A stretch of DNA of 59,058 nt from Thermotogota bacterium. GTDB taxonomy: Bacteria; Thermotogota; Thermotogae; Thermotogales; Fervidobacteriaceae. The DNA lies in the NCBI GenBank assembly GCA_030550315.1, contig JAUQPP010000003.1, forward strand, positions 1 to 59,058. Direction: 5' to 3'. Of this stretch, positions 42,790-51,203 are shown in pieces (the stretch's first letter is position 1; each line of letters opens with the position of its first letter). The position numbers and the translations under genes are program-made. The notes under the pieces were generated by a model. It made no database searches and was not told where the DNA came from. It saw only the letters and a program-made list of their open reading frames with translations.

Positions 42790-43373
42790 TTTGTGCCCTC
42801 CACCTTTCCGTTCCAACTCGAGTTTCTCAAAACTCCGTGGAGATACCGAGCAAAGATATCAATTTCGTAATTTACCGGATCTCCAATATTGAGATATCTC
42901 AAATTGGTTTGTTCGAGAGTGTGAGGTATCACTTGCACAATGAAAGAATCTAAATCAACCTTGGCTATGGTGAGGCTTATTCCGTTCAGTGCAATCGACC
43001 CTTTTTCAACGATTGCGTACCGTTCTTTGGGCATGGAGAATTTGAAGAATACTGAATTTCCACTTACGAACTTTGATAAAAACTTCACCATTCCATCAAC
43101 ATGTCCAGTAACGAAGTGTCCAGAGATTCTATCGCCCACCTTCAACGCACGCTCAAGGTTGAAGAATTTGCATCTTGAAAGGTTACTCCTCTCAATCGTC
43201 TCCGGACCGACGTCGAAGTACACATACTCCCTGTCAATACTACGGACAGTAAGACAAACTCCATTCACAGCCACACTTTCGCCCAAACCAAGGTCGTCCC
43301 AGCAGCGCTTAATTTTTAAAACACCAGCGTTCAAATTTCCCGGTTGAACGTTCTGGATTATACCTGTGAACAC
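42768..43373 (-). CDS. ribE: Riboflavin synthase, alpha subunit
   Basis: Dismutates two lumazines to riboflavin. The 201-residue protein has two similar beta-barrels: MFTGIIQNV, LGESVAVNGVCLTV, and again GSIALNGISLTIAKV, with FVTGHVDG between. The C-terminus ends beyond the usual helix with 10-15 extra residues. It starts within the end of ribD (16-base overlap). Confidence 0.95.
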   Translation of the reverse strand: MFTGIIQNVQPGNLNAGVLKIKRCWDDLGLGESVAVNGVCLTVRSIDREYVYFDVGPETIERSNLSRCKFFNLERALKVGDRISGHFVTGHVDGMVKFLSKFVSGNSVFFKFSMPKERYAIVEKGSIALNGISLTIAKVDLDSFIVQVIPHTLEQTNLRYLNIGDPVNYEIDIFARYLHGVLRNSSWNGKVEGTKWLTEDW

Positions 43374-44431
43374 CTTTTCATCACCACCAAAAATTCGGAC
43401 CTATTTTTAGCTACCAAGGTTTTGGTGATGGAAAATCCAAAGGGGGTATCGATGGTGTTTGAGATTCCTGCGAATATATCTCGCCCATCACCTAAAACTT
43501 TCAAGCCGTAGAACGCGTAAATCTCGTCTGCGAAGGGCAAGAATTCGGTGAAGACTTCTGCACCGCCTTCTACTAAAACCGAATCTATCCCAAGTGTCCA
43601 AAGTGTTTTCAAAATTTCAATGGGCTCTCTTGCTTTAACGATTCGAACGTGATTCTTCACAGGATAATCGACGCGCTTTGAGAATACTATCACTTCGGAC
43701 TCAGGACTGTAGACATTCTGTTCGGAGCATCTGTCCAAAGTCTTTCCTTCCCAATCGAGTATAATCTTAATCGGTGCACGTTTTTTCGATCGGACCAACC
43801 GGATGTTCAACTGCGGGTTATCCTTAAGTACCGTTCCCGCACCGACCATCACAGCCATGTGCTCCCTTCGAAGCTTGTGGACGACTTTCCTCAGTTCGTT
43901 TGTTATCCACTTCGAGTTTCCGTTAAAGTCCGCGATCTTTCCGTCGAGTGAACTTGCGTATTTCAAAGTAACGTACGGAAGTTTCTTTGTTATGAATTTG
44001 ATGAAGAACTTCATAACTTCCTTTGCCTCGTTCTCAAGTAATCCCACCATGACTTCTATTCCAGCTCTTTGAAGCTTACTGATTCCATCACCGCTTATAG
44101 GGTTGGGGTCCCTGCATGCGATGATAACCCTTTTAATTCCAGTTTCAATAATCAAATCCGTACACGGAGGTGTTTTTCCGTAATGATCGCAGGGTTCAAG
44201 GGTTACGTACATTGTTGTTCCGAGCAAGTCAACCCCACGCTTTCGTGCGTTGAGAATAGCATTCCTCTCAGCGTGGAATCCACCGTATCGTTCATGGTAT
44301 CCTTCGCTGATTATCATCCCATCTTTAACCACGACCGCTCCGACTGGTGGATTAGGATTCACATATCCGATTCCTCGTTTTGCAAGAGAAATGGCGCGCT
44401 TCATGAACTTTATGTCCTGCTGTGTGAACAT
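43358..44431 (-). CDS. ribD: Bifunctional pyrimidine deaminase/reductase
   Basis: Deaminates and reduces the pyrimidine from GTP cyclohydrolase II. The 357-residue product has the deaminase zinc motif H-A-E in FHAERNAIL and LEPCDHYGKTPPC, with NPPVGAVVVKDG. The reductase half starts LPYVTLKYASSLDGKIADFNGNSKWI and includes LVEGGAEVFTEFL. First gene of the operon, located behind an FMN riboswitch. Confidence 0.95.
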   Translation of the reverse strand: MFTQQDIKFMKRAISLAKRGIGYVNPNPPVGAVVVKDGMIISEGYHERYGGFHAERNAILNARKRGVDLLGTTMYVTLEPCDHYGKTPPCTDLIIETGIKRVIIACRDPNPISGDGISKLQRAGIEVMVGLLENEAKEVMKFFIKFITKKLPYVTLKYASSLDGKIADFNGNSKWITNELRKVVHKLRREHMAVMVGAGTVLKDNPQLNIRLVRSKKRAPIKIILDWEGKTLDRCSEQNVYSPESEVIVFSKRVDYPVKNHVRIVKAREPIEILKTLWTLGIDSVLVEGGAEVFTEFLPFADEIYAFYGLKVLGDGRDIFAGISNTIDTPFGFSITKTLVAKNRSEFLVVMKRCSQV

Positions 44432-44451
44432 CCTTTCTCACCATCCGTAGC

Positions 44452-44494
44452 AAAAAAAAAAAAAAAATTAAAGCCCCGAGAAAACTCTCGGGGC
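44452..44494 (-). terminator. Riboswitch-controlled terminator of the rib operon
   Basis: Minus strand GCCCCGAGA (44494-44486) and TCTCGGGGC (44481-44473) form a 9-bp stem followed by TTTAA and 16 consecutive U. Its arm can also pair with the start of the FMN aptamer, which gives the on/off choice. Confidence 0.9.
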
Positions 44495-44540
44495 ATGATT
44501 TAGCTAACCAAATACCTTATAGAAGTTTTCACCATACCCT

Positions 44541-44663
44541 CGTATACTCTCTCCCATCCGGACTTTCACCGTCGGCTCCGGAATTTCACCGGATCAACCC
44601 TCGTGCGAGGGCTCGCGGGCTATACCGCCGGTCGGGAATTCCACCCTGCCCCGAGAGTATACG
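44541..44663 (-). promoter_or_regulatory. FMN riboswitch (RFN element)
   Basis: P1 is formed by CGTATACTCTC (44541-44551) and its complement at 44653-44663. Between them, reading on the minus strand, are the invariant RFN blocks GGGGCAGGGTGGAATTCCC, GACCGGCGG, AGCCCGCGAG, TTGATCCGGTGAAATTCCG, and CCGACGGTGAAAGTCCGGATG. It controls ribD-E-BA-H by termination when FMN is bound. Confidence 0.96.
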
Positions 44664-44672
44664 GCCATTAGT

Positions 44673-44701
44673 ATGATACCTTCAAATTCAAAAATTGTCA
44701 A
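44673..44701 (-). promoter_or_regulatory. Promoter of the rib operon
   Basis: Minus strand TTGACA (44701-44696), 17-base spacer, TATCAT (44678-44673), placing the start just ahead of the riboswitch. Confidence 0.75.
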
Positions 44702-44720
44702 TGTCGATTAAAAGTAGATA

Positions 44721-44729
44721 TGGTATAAT
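44721..44729 (+). promoter_or_regulatory. Extended -10 promoter of the alcohol dehydrogenase gene
   Basis: TGGTATAAT, 33 bases ahead of the start; divergent from the rib promoter and almost touching it. Confidence 0.5.
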
Positions 44730-44761
44730 TTTAAATAGAATTGTCTAACGGAGGTGAATGG

Positions 44762-45839
44762 ATGGCTTTCCAAGTTCAGACGAAAGTATTTTTTTGGAGA
44801 GGAGGTTATAAAAAAGAACAAACAAATCTTGACCAATATGGGAACACGCGTTCTTGTGATTACCGGGGCGAGCTCTAAGCGCAACGGAGCGTTAAACGAC
44901 GTACTTGAAGCCTTGCATGGCAAAGAAGTTGTAGTTTTCAATCGTATCAAAGAGAATCCAGACCTCTCACTTGTCGAAAGTGTGAGACAAGAATTCCAAA
45001 ACTATAATCCGGATTTTATCTTAGCCATCGGTGGTGGAAGTGCGATGGATTGTGCGAAAGCGATTGCCGTACTTCTAGAGAACCAATCTTTGGTGGTTTC
45101 TGATTTGTTCAATCCACTTAGGTACTCAAAAGCAAAACCTGTCGTTTGTGTTTCCACAACATCCGGTAGTGGAAGTAAAGTGACCCCCTACAGTGTTTTG
45201 GTTGTCGATGGCAGGAAAAAAGGCTTTGCGCACGAGGCAGTTGTACCAAAGGTAGCGTTCATCGACTATAGGTATTCGCTCACTCTTGATCACGACGTAA
45301 CCCTTTCAACAGGCCTTGATGCACTTTCGCATGCTGTGGAGAGTTTCCTTTCGCTCAAGTCGGATCCACTAACTGAGCAAATTTCCCTGCAAGCACTAAA
45401 ACTTGCCAAGGAGAACTTACCAAGAGTACTGCAGTCTCCGAATGAACTTGAATTTCGCAAGAACATGGCCGTGGCATCCGTGATGGCTGGGATGGTTATC
45501 TCACACACAGGAACGACGATTTCCCATGCGATGGGAAACCCGTTAACAACAGAAAAAGGTCTCAAACATGGAGTAGCAGCTTCCCTTTCATTACCGTTCT
45601 GCCTAGAACTCTACGAAAGTTCCAAGACAGAGACAATAAAGAGAATCTTTGGTGGAGATTTACTCTCGTATCTTAAGGCACTAGGTGTAAGGCTAAATTT
45701 CACACCAACTGAAGTGGAAATTGAACGCTGGGCAGAAGAGATGGGTAAGGACTTTCATTTGAAAAACACACCGGGAAGGTTTGACAAAGAAAAGATTGCA
45801 GAGGCTTACAGAAAGTTATTTGAACACTTTACCGTTTAA
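44762..45839 (+). pseudogene. Iron-containing alcohol dehydrogenase with a T7 frameshift near the N-terminus
   Basis: A family III Fe-ADH. ATG 44762 is well placed after GGAGGTG and encodes M-A-F-Q-V-Q-T-K-V-F-F, the expected N-terminus; a run of seven T (44789-44795) then puts it out of frame. Removing one T continues straight into G-E-E-V-I-K-K-N-K-Q-I-L and gives 358 residues, a normal length. The alternative in-frame GTG 44754 lies in the Shine-Dalgarno. Downstream motifs are complete: AIGGGSAMDCAKA (NAD(P)H), STTSGSGSKVTPYSV, and the iron ligands Asp, His, His and His in VEFIDY-like to DALSHAVESF, HGVAASLSLP region. Gene decay, ribosome slippage or a homopolymer error are all possible. 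Confidence 0.8.
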
Positions 45840-45855
45840 AGTTGAATTTTGCCAT

Positions 45856-46773
45856 TCACTTTGCCCATTTTCGTTTTGTGGTGAATGAGATGGTGACCCA
45901 TTTATCGCACTTTGCCATTTTAAGTGCATCGTAGATCTTTGCTCTGATTTCATCCTCATCCTTTACAGTCTTTACGAGGGAATGGTCATCAACGACAAAG
46001 TCGATTTCCACCCAGATTACTCGCCGGCCCTTCGAGACTCTAACGAACGATTCCTTTATCCTGTAATCCTTCTCTATTTGCCCCACAACCTCCTCAAGCT
46101 TATCAGTAAGCTCATCATCAGCGGAGACAGCTAATATCTCTTTGGAAGCTTCTATTATCATCTTCACCGACCACCTGATAAACATAACAGAAAACAATAT
46201 AACAACGGCCGGGTCGACAAATCGGAGATAATGGGTAAAAATACCGTGATTTGCAAACACGCGCACAACAAGGAACGTCAGTAAGACCGAGAGGCTTGTA
46301 TATGTGTCGTACAACCAACCGTCGGCCTCAACTTGGAGCAAACCGGATTTTCTGTCCCTTGCGAATCGGTTTATAATCAAGTAAGTCCCTCCACAGATAG
46401 ATGTGGTTATTACAGCGTAAATAAGCGCGATACCAGTTCGCACTTCACGGCCACCTTCAAGAAGCGTTTTTATGTTGTTAAAAATGAACTGTGCTGCAAG
46501 GAAAATAAGAGCGGTGTAATTGAATATCATAACCAGCGGTTCAGCTGCCGCTTTGCCAAATGGGTAACGTTTCCAGTCATTCTTAGCCATGAACTTTGCT
46601 GTGTAAAGGGAGGTTAAGGACAAAGCAAAGCTTACTAGAGAATAGACACCGTCAAACAGGATAAGTTGAGAGTTGGCTATAATACCGATAGATATTCCCA
46701 AAATTGATGAGAGTACTGTCATTGCTATTGAAAACAGGATGATTCCCTTTTCTTTTTCGAGCTGTTTTCTCAT
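45856..46773 (-). CDS. CDF-fold membrane protein lacking the transport-site ligands
   Basis: A 305-residue, six-helix protein of the cation diffusion facilitator fold (LSSILGISIGIIANSQLILFDGVYSLVSFALSL; YPFGKAAAEPL; QVEADGWLYDTYTSLSVLLTFLVV) with the usual cytoplasmic C-terminal domain. By alignment with E. coli FieF, the TM2 ligands D45 and D49 are Tyr44 and Ser48, and the TM5 ligands H153 and D157 are Leu154 and Tyr158. All four site-A residues are therefore absent. ATG 46773 follows GGTGAT. It probably does not carry Zn2+ or Fe2+ in the canonical way. Confidence 0.83.
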   Translation of the reverse strand: MRKQLEKEKGIILFSIAMTVLSSILGISIGIIANSQLILFDGVYSLVSFALSLTSLYTAKFMAKNDWKRYPFGKAAAEPLVMIFNYTALIFLAAQFIFNNIKTLLEGGREVRTGIALIYAVITTSICGGTYLIINRFARDRKSGLLQVEADGWLYDTYTSLSVLLTFLVVRVFANHGIFTHYLRFVDPAVVILFSVMFIRWSVKMIIEASKEILAVSADDELTDKLEEVVGQIEKDYRIKESFVRVSKGRRVIWVEIDFVVDDHSLVKTVKDEDEIRAKIYDALKMAKCDKWVTISFTTKRKWAK

Positions 46774-46933
46774 GTCTATCACCCAAAAAATTCCAAAAAC
46801 GGAACCTTTTATAAAAATTTTCGTTGATTTCTTTCCCATTCATGTCTAAACAAAATTTTATCATAAAATTTTAGACTCTCCAAATATCAACTTTGGAATG
46901 CCTCTTTTTTGCTGAAACGGTTTTTCCATCCTG

Positions 46934-46942
46934 TGGTATAAT
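46934..46942 (+). promoter_or_regulatory. Extended -10 promoter of the maltosyltransferase gene
   Basis: TGGTATAAT 40 bases ahead of the start. Confidence 0.5.
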
Positions 46943-46981
46943 AATCACAGCTTCTATCGATATTGAAAGGAGGCACAGATC

Positions 46982-48988
46982 GTGAGCGAGATAAAAGCGT
47001 TGGCGGACTTTCTAAAGAGTCATATAAAGAAAAAACCGCTTTACGCGGTACCTAAAGCGTGGGTCCCTGCTAACTATACTGGAACCGTTTCCGAAAGGGA
47101 TAGCCACGTTTTTGTCGATCCGTATGAGTACTTCTATCTCATTATCGAAGATATCTTAAAAAACGACACGGGGGAGGATTACTCGAAGTCTTTGGCAACA
47201 CTCAAAGGGGAAAAGGATACGGGTTGGTTGAAAAATTCTAGAATGTATGGTGCCCTTCCACGCGCTACTGTGGCATACAACCACAAAGGATTCGGTGCGT
47301 TTGAACCGGAAGATATTTTTGGCTTCAAAGAGTCTGGCACATTTTTGAAAATGATAGCCCTTTTGCCGTACTTGAAGAACATGGGTATAAACATGCTTTA
47401 CATGTTACCCATCTCGAAAATGAGCAACGTTTTTAAAAAAGGGGAGATTGGCTCTCCGTACGCGGTTAAAAATCCAATGGAGCTGGATGAAAGTTACTCG
47501 GATCCGTTGTTGGAAGGTATCAGTACGGAAGCCCAGTTCAAAGCACTTGTTGAAGCAGCGCACATGCTTGGTATCAGAGTAGTTTTGGATTTCATCCCGC
47601 GAACTGCGGCAAGAGATAGTGACCTTATTAAGGAACACCCCGATTGGTTCTACTGGATCAAGGTTGAAGAAGCTGCGAGTTACAAACCTCCACGTATCCC
47701 AGATTTACCTTTCAAGATACCGGATTCTCAGGACCTTGAAAAAATCTACAGCAACCCTGATGTGAGGAAACATCTCACCAAATTTACTTATTCTCCTGAT
47801 AAATTGAATCCAAAGAAATGGGAAAAAGTTAGGAAAATGAAGGGAGATATTCTCTCAAACATCGCACGTGAATTTGGAATAATCACGCCCCCTGGTTTCT
47901 CCGACTGGGTAAACGATCCACAACCCACTTGGGATGATGTAACGTTCTTGAGATTGTACATAGACCATCCAGTTGAAAGTCAGAAGTACGTATCCGAAGA
48001 CCAGCCCCCGTACGTACTATTCGATGTCGTAAAATCCAGCAAATTCCCTGGGAAAGTTCCAAATAAGGAACTTTGGGAGTACCTCTCGGATATCATCCCG
48101 TCGTATCAACGGAGGTTTGGAATTGATGGTGCACGTATAGATATGGGACACGCACTTCCGAGAGAACTCCAAGACATGATTATATCAAAAGCACGTAGTG
48201 AAGACCCTGCGTTTGCGTTCATAGCTGAGGAGCTGGAGATGAAAAACGATAAGAAGGCAAAGTCTGAAGGATACGACTGTATCCTTGGGAACAGCTGGTA
48301 CGCTGTGGCACGCCCACACGAATTCTACAGGTTTATCGAGGAAATCGTACCAAACCTCGAGGTTCCGTTCATCGCATCATGCGAGACTCCGGATACTCCG
48401 AGAATTGTTGCAAGAGAGCATGGTCAGAAACTCAAGTACCTTGCTCCGGCAATCCTTTTCTTTGCACCCAACGCACTACCGTACATCAACAGCGGTCAGG
48501 AGATCGAAGAGCTCCAGCCCATGAATCTCGGGTTGGACAATACAATCTGGGGTAAGACTGTGTTGCCACCTGATGATGAGTTTTACGGAAAACTCGCATT
48601 CTTTGATTACTACGCGTTCCACTGGGATCAATCAAAGCGTGAGATGTACGAATACCTTAGGTGGTTGTTGAACCTTAGAGAAAAATACGAAGAGCTTTTA
48701 AAGGGAGAATTTAGGTATGTATACTTGAACTACCAAGATGGGTTGACCGCGAATTACAGTTATTGGAGCGGTGATAAGGCCTTTATACTCCTTGGAAATC
48801 TGAATCTTGTGTTTGATAAATACGTTGAAATATACGTGAACGAAACTGCAGGTCGAAGTGTCGAAGTCCAAACAGTGACTATGATTAACCGGTTTGGAAA
48901 GAGAAACTTATCGCTCAAAGGAACGAACGTTATACCTGTGAATCTTCCAGCGGGAGAATTTGCGATAGTTATTTTGAACAATAACTGA
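46982..48988 (+). CDS. GH13 maltosyltransferase (MTase), Thermotoga type
   Basis: A 668-residue cytosolic alpha-glucan enzyme that moves maltosyl units between maltodextrins. It follows the T. maritima MTase throughout: YAVPKAWVP, FVDPYEY, YGALPRATVAYNHKG, IRVVLDFIPRTAARDSDLIKEHPDWFYWIKVEE, FGIDGARIDMGHALPREL (nucleophile Asp), FIAEELEM (acid/base Glu) and ETPDTPRI (transition-state Asp). It starts at GTG 46982 after GGAGGC. It handles starch or glycogen breakdown products and links to the disaccharide phosphorolysis cluster in purpose, though not in position. Confidence 0.94.
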   Translation: MSEIKALADFLKSHIKKKPLYAVPKAWVPANYTGTVSERDSHVFVDPYEYFYLIIEDILKNDTGEDYSKSLATLKGEKDTGWLKNSRMYGALPRATVAYNHKGFGAFEPEDIFGFKESGTFLKMIALLPYLKNMGINMLYMLPISKMSNVFKKGEIGSPYAVKNPMELDESYSDPLLEGISTEAQFKALVEAAHMLGIRVVLDFIPRTAARDSDLIKEHPDWFYWIKVEEAASYKPPRIPDLPFKIPDSQDLEKIYSNPDVRKHLTKFTYSPDKLNPKKWEKVRKMKGDILSNIAREFGIITPPGFSDWVNDPQPTWDDVTFLRLYIDHPVESQKYVSEDQPPYVLFDVVKSSKFPGKVPNKELWEYLSDIIPSYQRRFGIDGARIDMGHALPRELQDMIISKARSEDPAFAFIAEELEMKNDKKAKSEGYDCILGNSWYAVARPHEFYRFIEEIVPNLEVPFIASCETPDTPRIVAREHGQKLKYLAPAILFFAPNALPYINSGQEIEELQPMNLGLDNTIWGKTVLPPDDEFYGKLAFFDYYAFHWDQSKREMYEYLRWLLNLREKYEELLKGEFRYVYLNYQDGLTANYSYWSGDKAFILLGNLNLVFDKYVEIYVNETAGRSVEVQTVTMINRFGKRNLSLKGTNVIPVNLPAGEFAIVILNNN

Positions 48989-49020
48989 ACAGACCAGATG
49001 TTGAAACATAATCAAAGTCG

Positions 49021-49053
49021 CACGTCTCCCTTCGATGGGAGACGTGTTTTCGT
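49021..49053 (+). terminator. Terminator after the maltosyltransferase gene
   Basis: A 10-bp perfect stem, CACGTCTCCC with GGGAGACGTG, followed by TTTTCGTTT. Confidence 0.88.
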
Positions 49054-49068
49054 TTAGAATCTCGAAGA

Positions 49069-49077
49069 TGGTATAAT
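49069..49077 (+). promoter_or_regulatory. Extended -10 promoter of the DRTGG-PHP signalling set
   Basis: TGGTATAAT, 85 bases ahead of the first gene of the set. Confidence 0.5.
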
Positions 49078-49161
49078 TGTTTTTAGGAATTTCGTGTGGG
49101 AGTTTACAGTATCTTGCCATAACTGCAAAATCCTACGAGTATGGCGATGGGGGGCATGTGT

Positions 49162-49494
49162 GTGAGGTTATCGGAAATTGTTGATAAACTTGGCTTGAAA
49201 GTTGTTCATTTCGCCGTTGATTGTGAGATAACTGGTGGTTACGTGGGAGATTTATTAAGCATTGTGATGCGTTCTGCCAAGCAAGGGAACATCTGGATGA
49301 CGGTTCAGAGCCATGTGAACATCATTGCTGTGGCAACACTGACTGGTGTACGCGCTATTGTTTTGTGCGAAGGACTGGACTATCCAGCTGACACAATCGA
49401 AAAGGCAAAAGAAGAAGGCATAAGTCTGTTCCTATCTAAGGAGACATCGTACAAAGTAGCGGGAAGATTGTATGAGCTTGGGGTTAAGGACTGA
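49162..49494 (+). CDS. DRTGG-type small regulatory domain protein
   Basis: A 110-residue single-domain protein resembling DRTGG domains: LSEIVDKLGLKVVH, EITGGYVGDLLSIVMRSAKQGNIWMTVQSHVNIIAVATLTGVRAIVLCEG and KAKEEGISLFLSKETSYKVAGRLYELG. Stand-alone DRTGG proteins often lie next to PHP and HATPase genes and, in clostridia, beside electron-bifurcating hydrogenase genes; the ligand is unknown. GTG 49162 is seven bases after GGGGGG. It overlaps the PHP gene by 23 bases. Confidence 0.8.
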   Translation: MRLSEIVDKLGLKVVHFAVDCEITGGYVGDLLSIVMRSAKQGNIWMTVQSHVNIIAVATLTGVRAIVLCEGLDYPADTIEKAKEEGISLFLSKETSYKVAGRLYELGVKD

Positions 49495-50212
49495 GGGTAC
49501 CAATACTAAATTACTTGTGATGGATCTTCACATACACTCTTGTTTGTCCCCTTGCGCAGACCTAACAATGGTACCTTCGATGATTTGTAATGCGAATCTT
49601 GACGTATTTTCGGTAACTGACCACAATTCGGCATGGAACGTTGCCGTCTTCCAAAGACGCTGCAGCTCAAAGTTGTTTATACCTGGAATTGAGATCCACA
49701 CCGCCGAAGATGTGCACGTACTGGGATATTTTCCTAACGTTCATGACGCTCTTAAAGTTTCGAGTATTGTGGAAGGACTTATGGATAAGTTCGAGTACGA
49801 CCCCGAGCGTTTTGGATACCAAGTGATACTGGATGACGAAGAGAACTTTTCCGGACTTGTAGAATACTATCTTGGTTTTCCCACGAAAGTAACGTTAGAT
49901 AGAGCGGTCGAATTAATACATTCTCACGGTGGAATAGCGGTCCTTGCTCATGTGGATAGGAAGTTCGGAGCGATGTACCAACTTGGCTTGATCCCGGACG
50001 TAACCAACATCGTAGAAGTACGGAACAAGGAAACATGGCTTTCGCTTAAGAAGAAGGGGTACGTGGTGCTTACCTCTTCTGATGCGCACACTCCAGATGA
50101 AGTTGGTGTCAGGAAGAGCTATTTGGAGGTTCTTCGAGGGGAGGAACTGTCGACTGAAAAGGTGATTCGAAAAGTTTCGGCTGGACATGTCCGAACACTC
50201 TGGGAGATTTAG
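49472..50212 (+). CDS. PHP-domain metal-dependent phosphoesterase
   Basis: A 246-residue PHP-fold enzyme. Metal-site motifs: DLHIHSCLSPCAD, VTDHNSAWN, GIEIHTAEDVHVLGYF, HSHGGIAVLAHVDR and TSSDAHTPDEVG, so all the His/Asp/Glu ligands are in place. The substrate is not evident; relatives cleave phosphates from small molecules such as histidinol-P or nucleotides. It overlaps the DRTGG gene and is followed after 21 bases by the HATPase gene. Confidence 0.88.
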   Translation: MSLGLRTEGTNTKLLVMDLHIHSCLSPCADLTMVPSMICNANLDVFSVTDHNSAWNVAVFQRRCSSKLFIPGIEIHTAEDVHVLGYFPNVHDALKVSSIVEGLMDKFEYDPERFGYQVILDDEENFSGLVEYYLGFPTKVTLDRAVELIHSHGGIAVLAHVDRKFGAMYQLGLIPDVTNIVEVRNKETWLSLKKKGYVVLTSSDAHTPDEVGVRKSYLEVLRGEELSTEKVIRKVSAGHVRTLWEI

Positions 50213-50233
50213 CTTTGAAGAAGGTGATATACC

Positions 50234-50776
50234 TTGGCACTTTTGACTTTATCGGATCATTTGCATGATATTGCGGAAAACTCAATAAATGCAGGGGCAA
50301 AAAGCGTTAGAATAGTAGTCAAGGAGACAGATGATGAGTTTTATTTTTCTATCGAAGACGACGCCGGTGGAATAAAACCAGAAATAATGGAAAAAATTTT
50401 TGATCCCTTCACCACCACGCGAGACAAGAGGATTCGAAGGGTGGGTCTTGGGTTCCCATTTCTCAGACAAGCAGCCGAAGCGACAGGTGGGTACGTATTT
50501 ATCAACACGGAACTGGGAAAGGGTACGAAAACAGAGGTACTTTTCAAAAAAGACCACATAGATTGCCAGCCTGTAGGAGATTTACCAGGTGTGTTTCTAA
50601 TGTTACTCATGAACGACAAAATAGAATGGCACATAACCAGGTGCTACAACGCAGATTGTTACGAGATTAAGTCCGATGATATAAAAAGCTATATTGGAAG
50701 TTTGGACGCACCGGAGAAAGTACACATTCTGATGGAACTGCTGAATGAATTGGAAAACTCCCTTCAAAAGAAATGA
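50234..50776 (+). CDS. HATPase_c domain protein without kinase dimerisation domain
   Basis: A 180-residue GHKL ATPase. The N box is HLHDIAENSINAGAKSVRI, G1 is IEDDAGGIKPE and G2 is RRVGLGFPFLRQAAEATGG. There is no HisKA, sensor or membrane segment, so it resembles anti-sigma-factor kinases or the isolated catalytic half of a histidine kinase. The last 80 residues are a family-specific tail. TTG 50234 follows AAGGTGAT. Paired with the CheY-like gene downstream. Confidence 0.85.
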   Translation: MALLTLSDHLHDIAENSINAGAKSVRIVVKETDDEFYFSIEDDAGGIKPEIMEKIFDPFTTTRDKRIRRVGLGFPFLRQAAEATGGYVFINTELGKGTKTEVLFKKDHIDCQPVGDLPGVFLMLLMNDKIEWHITRCYNADCYEIKSDDIKSYIGSLDAPEKVHILMELLNELENSLQKK

Positions 50777-50778
50777 AG

Positions 50779-50808
50779 TTGAAAAAGTGAAATAATCTGT
50801 GATATAAT
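50779..50808 (+). promoter_or_regulatory. Promoter of the receiver gene
   Basis: TTGAAA (50779-50784), 18-base spacer, TATAAT (50803-50808). The receiver can be made apart from the three upstream genes. Confidence 0.65.
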
Positions 50809-50843
50809 CACTGTAGCAACGTTTGTTCAAAGGGGGGAGCAAT

Positions 50844-51200
50844 ATGCCGAAAAGAATCCTTGTTGTTGAAGATGAACCCAATATGCGTTTGCTGGTTGCT
50901 GAAGAACTTATGGATGCTGGATACGAGGTGGATACAGCCGAAAATGGCGAAGCGGCACTTATGAAGTTCAAAGATAAGCCGTACGACTTGGTGACAATTG
51001 ATATTGAAATGCCTGGGATGAATGGCTTGGAACTTGCAGGAAAGCTCAGGGAAATAAAACGCGACGTTCGGCTCGTTATCTTAACGGCTTACTCACATTA
51101 CAAAAGTGACATGGCTTCGTGGGCTGCGGATGCCTACATCGTGAAATCGTCAGATTTGACAGAACTCAAGGAAGTAATTAGCCGGTTGATTAACATGTGA
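50844..51200 (+). CDS. Stand-alone CheY-like receiver
   Basis: A 118-residue receiver: acidic cluster E9-D10-E11, phospho-acceptor Asp53 (VTIDIEMPG), Thr in VILTAYS and Lys in AYIVKSSD. No output domain. It should take a phosphoryl group from a kinase and act by protein contact, as CheY or Spo0F do. ATG 50844 follows AAGGGGGGAG. Its likely partner is the HATPase protein encoded just upstream. Confidence 0.9.
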   Translation: MPKRILVVEDEPNMRLLVAEELMDAGYEVDTAENGEAALMKFKDKPYDLVTIDIEMPGMNGLELAGKLREIKRDVRLVILTAYSHYKSDMASWAADAYIVKSSDLTELKEVISRLINM

Positions 51201-51203
51201 AAT

